This document shows, in pieces, positions 7,167 to 9,148 of a DNA stretch of 9,148 nucleotides; position 1 is the first letter of the stretch, and the number at the start of each line of letters is the position of its first letter. Location: NCBI GenBank assembly GCA_946482295.1, contig CAMLRB010000141.1:1-9148 (forward strand), written 5' to 3'. Made by a program: the position numbers and the translations under genes. The notes under the pieces were generated by a model. The model was not told where the DNA came from. It made no database searches and saw nothing but the letters and a program-made list of their open reading frames with translations. Origin of the DNA: an uncultured Bacteriovorax sp. GTDB taxonomy: Bacteria; Bdellovibrionota; Bacteriovoracia; Bacteriovoracales; Bacteriovoracaceae.

Positions 7167-7902
7167 CAAAATAAAAGCTCGGTCAGCATTTATGCTGGCC
7201 GCTTTTTATATTCCTCTTGCATTAGTTCTTTTAATTCCAAGAAATGTCTATGCTACAGACATATTTGTAATTGCTGATCTTAAAATCACTTTTAATCATT
7301 TGAATGAGCATACCTTTGCTCGCCTCTTGGAAGAACAAATAAGAATAGATTTAAACCTGATTAAGAAGGTTGAAGTCATTGGGCCTTCTGGATATGAAAA
7401 ACTTCCAGAAAAGCTAAAAAAAGGGCAATTGGTGGTGAATTTATTATTCGGATTTGAAGATGCTATAAAAGTTTTTTTACAAAAATATGAGAAATTTAAC
7501 TGCTCAGCTGACTACGATAAAATAGTAAAAAATCAAGAGGTCGATTATAAATTTTTATTAAGTCCCTATTTTGAAGAACAAAAAAAGTTTGAAAAATTGA
7601 TTCAATCAAAAAAGGTCATTTTCAGGTCTTTTTGGGTAGGGGGAACTCTCAAACGTAAATACATCCTTGAACACCGCTTAAAGTGTAATTTAAGTAACTT
7701 TAAATTAAACTCTAAAAAAGAAAGTTTTTCGCGATTGTTAGATACCATCTCTCTTAATGACTATCCCATTACGATATCGAATGTTGTTAATCTAGACCTT
7801 CGTTTTCCTCGGCTAGAAGGAGCTAAAATAGAAGACTCTAATGCCTATCGCGTACTTGCCAAAGGCATAGTTTCATTGAATGTTTCAGAATTAGTTAAGT
7901 AG
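7144..7902 (+). CDS. Exported protein of unknown function
   Basis: The 252-residue product is not one I recognise. It starts at TTG 7144, inside the last 23 bases of the TRAP binding-protein gene. This start gives a basic n-region (KK, KIKAR), a hydrophobic core (MLAAFYIPLALVLLI) and a likely cleavage after VYA at residue 37, so the protein is probably periplasmic. An alternative ATG at 7192 lies in the loop of a terminator-like hairpin and would give an n-region without positive charge. The mature part is Lys-rich, without further membrane segments, and carries two cysteines (Cys120 and Cys181) that could pair as a disulfide. Overlap with the TRAP gene suggests a linked role, perhaps a partner of the orphan binding protein. 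Its 3' end overlaps the convergent ACP gene by eight bases. Confidence 0.75.
   Translation: MKKSNPTNKIKARSAFMLAAFYIPLALVLLIPRNVYATDIFVIADLKITFNHLNEHTFARLLEEQIRIDLNLIKKVEVIGPSGYEKLPEKLKKGQLVVNLLFGFEDAIKVFLQKYEKFNCSADYDKIVKNQEVDYKFLLSPYFEEQKKFEKLIQSKKVIFRSFWVGGTLKRKYILEHRLKCNLSNFKLNSKKESFSRLLDTISLNDYPITISNVVNLDLRFPRLEGAKIEDSNAYRVLAKGIVSLNVSELVK
7173..7209 (+). terminator. Intrinsic terminator-like hairpin inside the start of the following gene
   Basis: Seven bases past the TRAP gene stop, AAAAGC-TC-GGTCAGC (7173-7187), loop ATTTAT (7188-7193) and GCTGGCC-GCTTTTT (7194-7207) form a strong stem with one G-U pair and a two-base bulge, ending in a T-run. This has the form of a rho-independent terminator. 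It lies entirely within the signal-peptide coding region of the next gene (TTG 7144), so it would limit read-through into that gene. The A-run on the left side means it could also work on the opposite strand. Confidence 0.75.
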
Positions 7903-8164
7903 ATTTAATCTTTAAGTAGTGCAAAACATCTTTGATAGTGATGTCATTAAAGCGTCTGCCATCGCTGCCGCCGATGATTACTGCCATTTCATTAATATCG
8001 ATCTCAATTTGCGTGCGGCTTTGAATTTCAAAAAATAGGTCGATAACATCAATTGACTCGAAACCATAGTCGCTTACTAATCTCTTATTTACGTCAAAAT
8101 CTACTTTGCCTTTAATGAGTTCAAGAGATTCTTTTAAAGCGCTTTCTAGTTTGTTGGATTCCAT
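7895..8164 (-). CDS. Acyl carrier protein
   Basis: The 89-residue acidic protein carries the phosphopantetheine attachment motif DYGFESIDVIDLFFEI, with Ser37 (numbered from the ATG) in place of the usual Asp-Ser-Leu context. The C-terminal FNDITIKDVLHYL matches the last helix of carrier proteins. It would hold acyl intermediates as thioesters for the ketosynthase and the ketoreductase in this window. I chose the ATG at 8164 because GGTGAG lies just upstream at suitable spacing; a GTG at 8173 would add three residues but lacks a ribosome site. It is a single-gene minus-strand unit, divergent from the SDR gene and overlapping the convergent unknown gene by eight bases. The ESI variant and isolated position suggest a specialised carrier rather than housekeeping AcpP. 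No phosphopantetheinyl transferase is seen here. Confidence 0.9.
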   Translation of the reverse strand: MESNKLESALKESLELIKGKVDFDVNKRLVSDYGFESIDVIDLFFEIQSRTQIEIDINEMAVIIGGSDGRRFNDITIKDVLHYLKIKST

Positions 8165-8189
8165 AGTGCTCACCGTTAGTGTTAGTTAA

Positions 8190-8205
8190 TTAATGTTACC
8201 ATTAA
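8190..8205. promoter_or_regulatory. Palindrome upstream of the ACP gene (candidate operator)
   Basis: TTAATG (8190-8195) and CATTAA (8200-8205) are perfect inverted arms around TTAC. The site lies 26 bases upstream of the ACP ATG in the 164-base divergent gap with the SDR gene. Its size and symmetry suit a dimeric DNA-binding regulator. No regulator gene is in the window, so the binder is unknown. Confidence 0.4.
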
Positions 8206-8244
8206 CAGAGGTAAAATAGAATAGATCAGATAGGGCCCAATTCG

Positions 8245-8272
8245 GGAAGATAATCAGGTTTGTCTATCTTCC
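8245..8272. promoter_or_regulatory. Inverted repeat between the divergent ACP and SDR genes
   Basis: GGAAGATA (8245-8252) and TATCTTCC (8265-8272) are perfect 8-base inverted arms separated by 12 bases, with centres 20 bases apart, about two helical turns. The site is roughly mid-gap between the two divergent genes. It could be an operator shared by both, or an RNA hairpin in a leader. No adjacent T-run supports a terminator. Confidence 0.4.
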
Positions 8273-8328
8273 AATTTTCGATCAATATATTATTATAGCA
8301 ATATTTCAAAAGATTAGTGAGAGAACCT

Positions 8329-9148
8329 ATGACTAAAAATTATGCATTAATTACAGGTGGCACATCAGGGATTGGTTTTGAAATTGCAAAAAGCATGGCC
8401 ATAAATAACTTGAATCTTGTCTTGGTTTATCTTCATGATGAAGAGAAGGCCAAGAATGCTTTGACTGAATTACAAAAAATTAATCCTAATATAGGTGTAA
8501 AAATTTTGAAATGGGATTTAAGCCAAATTTCCACCTTGAATGATTTTTGGATTAAGGTAAAAAGCTTTTTTTTAGATTTTAAAATATCACATTTCATATC
8601 GTGCCATGGACGAATTGGTTCAAATCTTTTTCTTTTTAAAAAACAAGAAGAGATTGCTAATACAATAAATGAACATCTTGTATCCAATGTTTTGCTTACT
8701 CATTTAATCCTTAAGGATATGTGTGTGGCAAAATTTGGACGTATTCTTTTTCTTACTTCGTTAGCTTCTAAAAAAATCAATAGAGGACAGTCCGATTACG
8801 CTCTTTCGAAATCAGCATTGGAAGTTTTTGTTAAATCGATGACAGCAGAACACTTTCATCGTGGTGTAACATTTAATTGCATTTCAGCAGGCCTTGTTAA
8901 CACTAGAGTAACGGAAGAAATTTCCAAGGCCTTTGCCGATAAAAGTGCAGAAGGCGCCAAGATTGTAGATGTCAAAAATGTGGCGAGAATAGCGATGCTT
9001 ATTCTTTCTGACGAATCATCTGACATATCTGGATCGATTTTCTCAATTGATGGCGGTCAAGGTTCCATTGGGAACAATCATGACTACCATCGACTGAGTT
9101 TTAAGGCCGAGAAATCTTCAAGTGCAAATCCTACGGAATCAAACAGCG
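8329..9148 (+). CDS. SDR-family oxidoreductase, 3-oxoacyl-ACP reductase-like (partial at right edge)
   Basis: The frame opens at ATG 8329, preceded by GTGAGAG, and runs 273 codons to the window edge with no stop. It is a classical short-chain dehydrogenase. NAD(P)-binding TGGTSGIG is at residues 9-16, and SCHG (91-94) stands where FabG has NNAG. The catalytic tetrad is Asn120, Ser144, Tyr157 and Lys161 (DYALSK), and a FabG-like ISAGLVNT segment lies near 185-192. FSIDGGQ at about 238-244 is where FabG proteins normally finish within a few residues, yet at least 29 polar residues follow here, so there is a C-terminal extension or a fusion. The likely reaction is NADPH-dependent reduction of a 3-oxoacyl-ACP after condensation, matching the nearby ketosynthase and ACP. 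Other SDR substrates cannot be excluded. Confidence 0.88.
   Translation, partial: MTKNYALITGGTSGIGFEIAKSMAINNLNLVLVYLHDEEKAKNALTELQKINPNIGVKILKWDLSQISTLNDFWIKVKSFFLDFKISHFISCHGRIGSNLFLFKKQEEIANTINEHLVSNVLLTHLILKDMCVAKFGRILFLTSLASKKINRGQSDYALSKSALEVFVKSMTAEHFHRGVTFNCISAGLVNTRVTEEISKAFADKSAEGAKIVDVKNVARIAMLILSDESSDISGSIFSIDGGQGSIGNNHDYHRLSFKAEKSSSANPTESNS

Noticed and set aside
8294..8299. TATAGC as a -10 element for the SDR gene
   Set aside because: No acceptable -35 hexamer is found at normal spacing in the AT-rich run before it.
8433..8687. 84-residue minus-strand open frame
   Set aside because: It is antisense to the SDR gene, whose plus-strand frame carries the full set of SDR motifs.
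1..9148. CRISPR array, IS element, integrase or tRNA as signs of a mobile island
   Set aside because: No spaced direct repeats, transposase or integrase motifs, or tRNA-like cloverleaf were seen on either strand.

Overview
This window is AT-rich and densely packed with Gram-negative-type coding sequence. It has signal peptides, a lipoprotein and a periplasmic TRAP-type binding protein. Several TTG starts, AT-rich codons and Lys/Ile/Phe/Asn-rich proteins would fit an AT-rich member of the Bdellovibrionota/Bacteriovoracales or a similar free-living Gram-negative. That placement is an inference from style; no marker gene here settles it.

Layout, left to right. (1) Positions 1-1572, minus strand: a complete beta-ketoacyl-ACP synthase (KAS II/FabF-like, Cys-His-His triad intact) overlaps by 8 bases the start of a second gene that leaves the window on the left and may be another ketosynthase-like protein. 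(2) 1751-3202, plus: a large polytopic protein resembling the MBOAT O-acyltransferase family, converging with a 31-base 3' overlap on (3) 3172-4197, minus: a smaller polytopic protein that may be a shortened relative of it. (4) 4261-6092, plus: two overlapping genes for SGNH/GDSL-fold-like exported proteins, a lipoprotein whose nucleophile position reads Glu and a membrane-anchored protein that keeps GDS and a C-terminal His. (5) 6177-7902, plus: a DctP-family TRAP solute-binding protein overlapping an unrecognised exported protein. An intrinsic-terminator-like hairpin lies inside the start of the second gene. (6) 7895-8164, minus: an acyl carrier protein, divergent from (7) 8329 to the right edge, plus: an SDR-family 3-oxoacyl-ACP-reductase-like enzyme.

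Taken together, the ketosynthase(s), ACP and ketoreductase look like pieces of a dedicated type II fatty-acid/polyketide-like assembly line. The MBOAT-like and SGNH-like proteins resemble the membrane and periplasmic halves of cell-surface acylation systems (AlgI/AlgJ/AlgX, DltB/DltD with carrier protein DltC). A working hypothesis is that a carrier-bound acyl chain is made here and used to modify an envelope or exported molecule. The genes lie in several divergent and convergent units, so they are not one operon, and the functional link is inference from proximity. Clear palindromes sit upstream of the TRAP gene (over its Shine-Dalgarno) and between the ACP and SDR genes, suggesting local regulation. 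No rRNA, tRNA, CRISPR array, insertion sequence or integrase was seen. No gene-free stretch exceeds 300 bases; the longest are 1573-1750 and 8165-8328.
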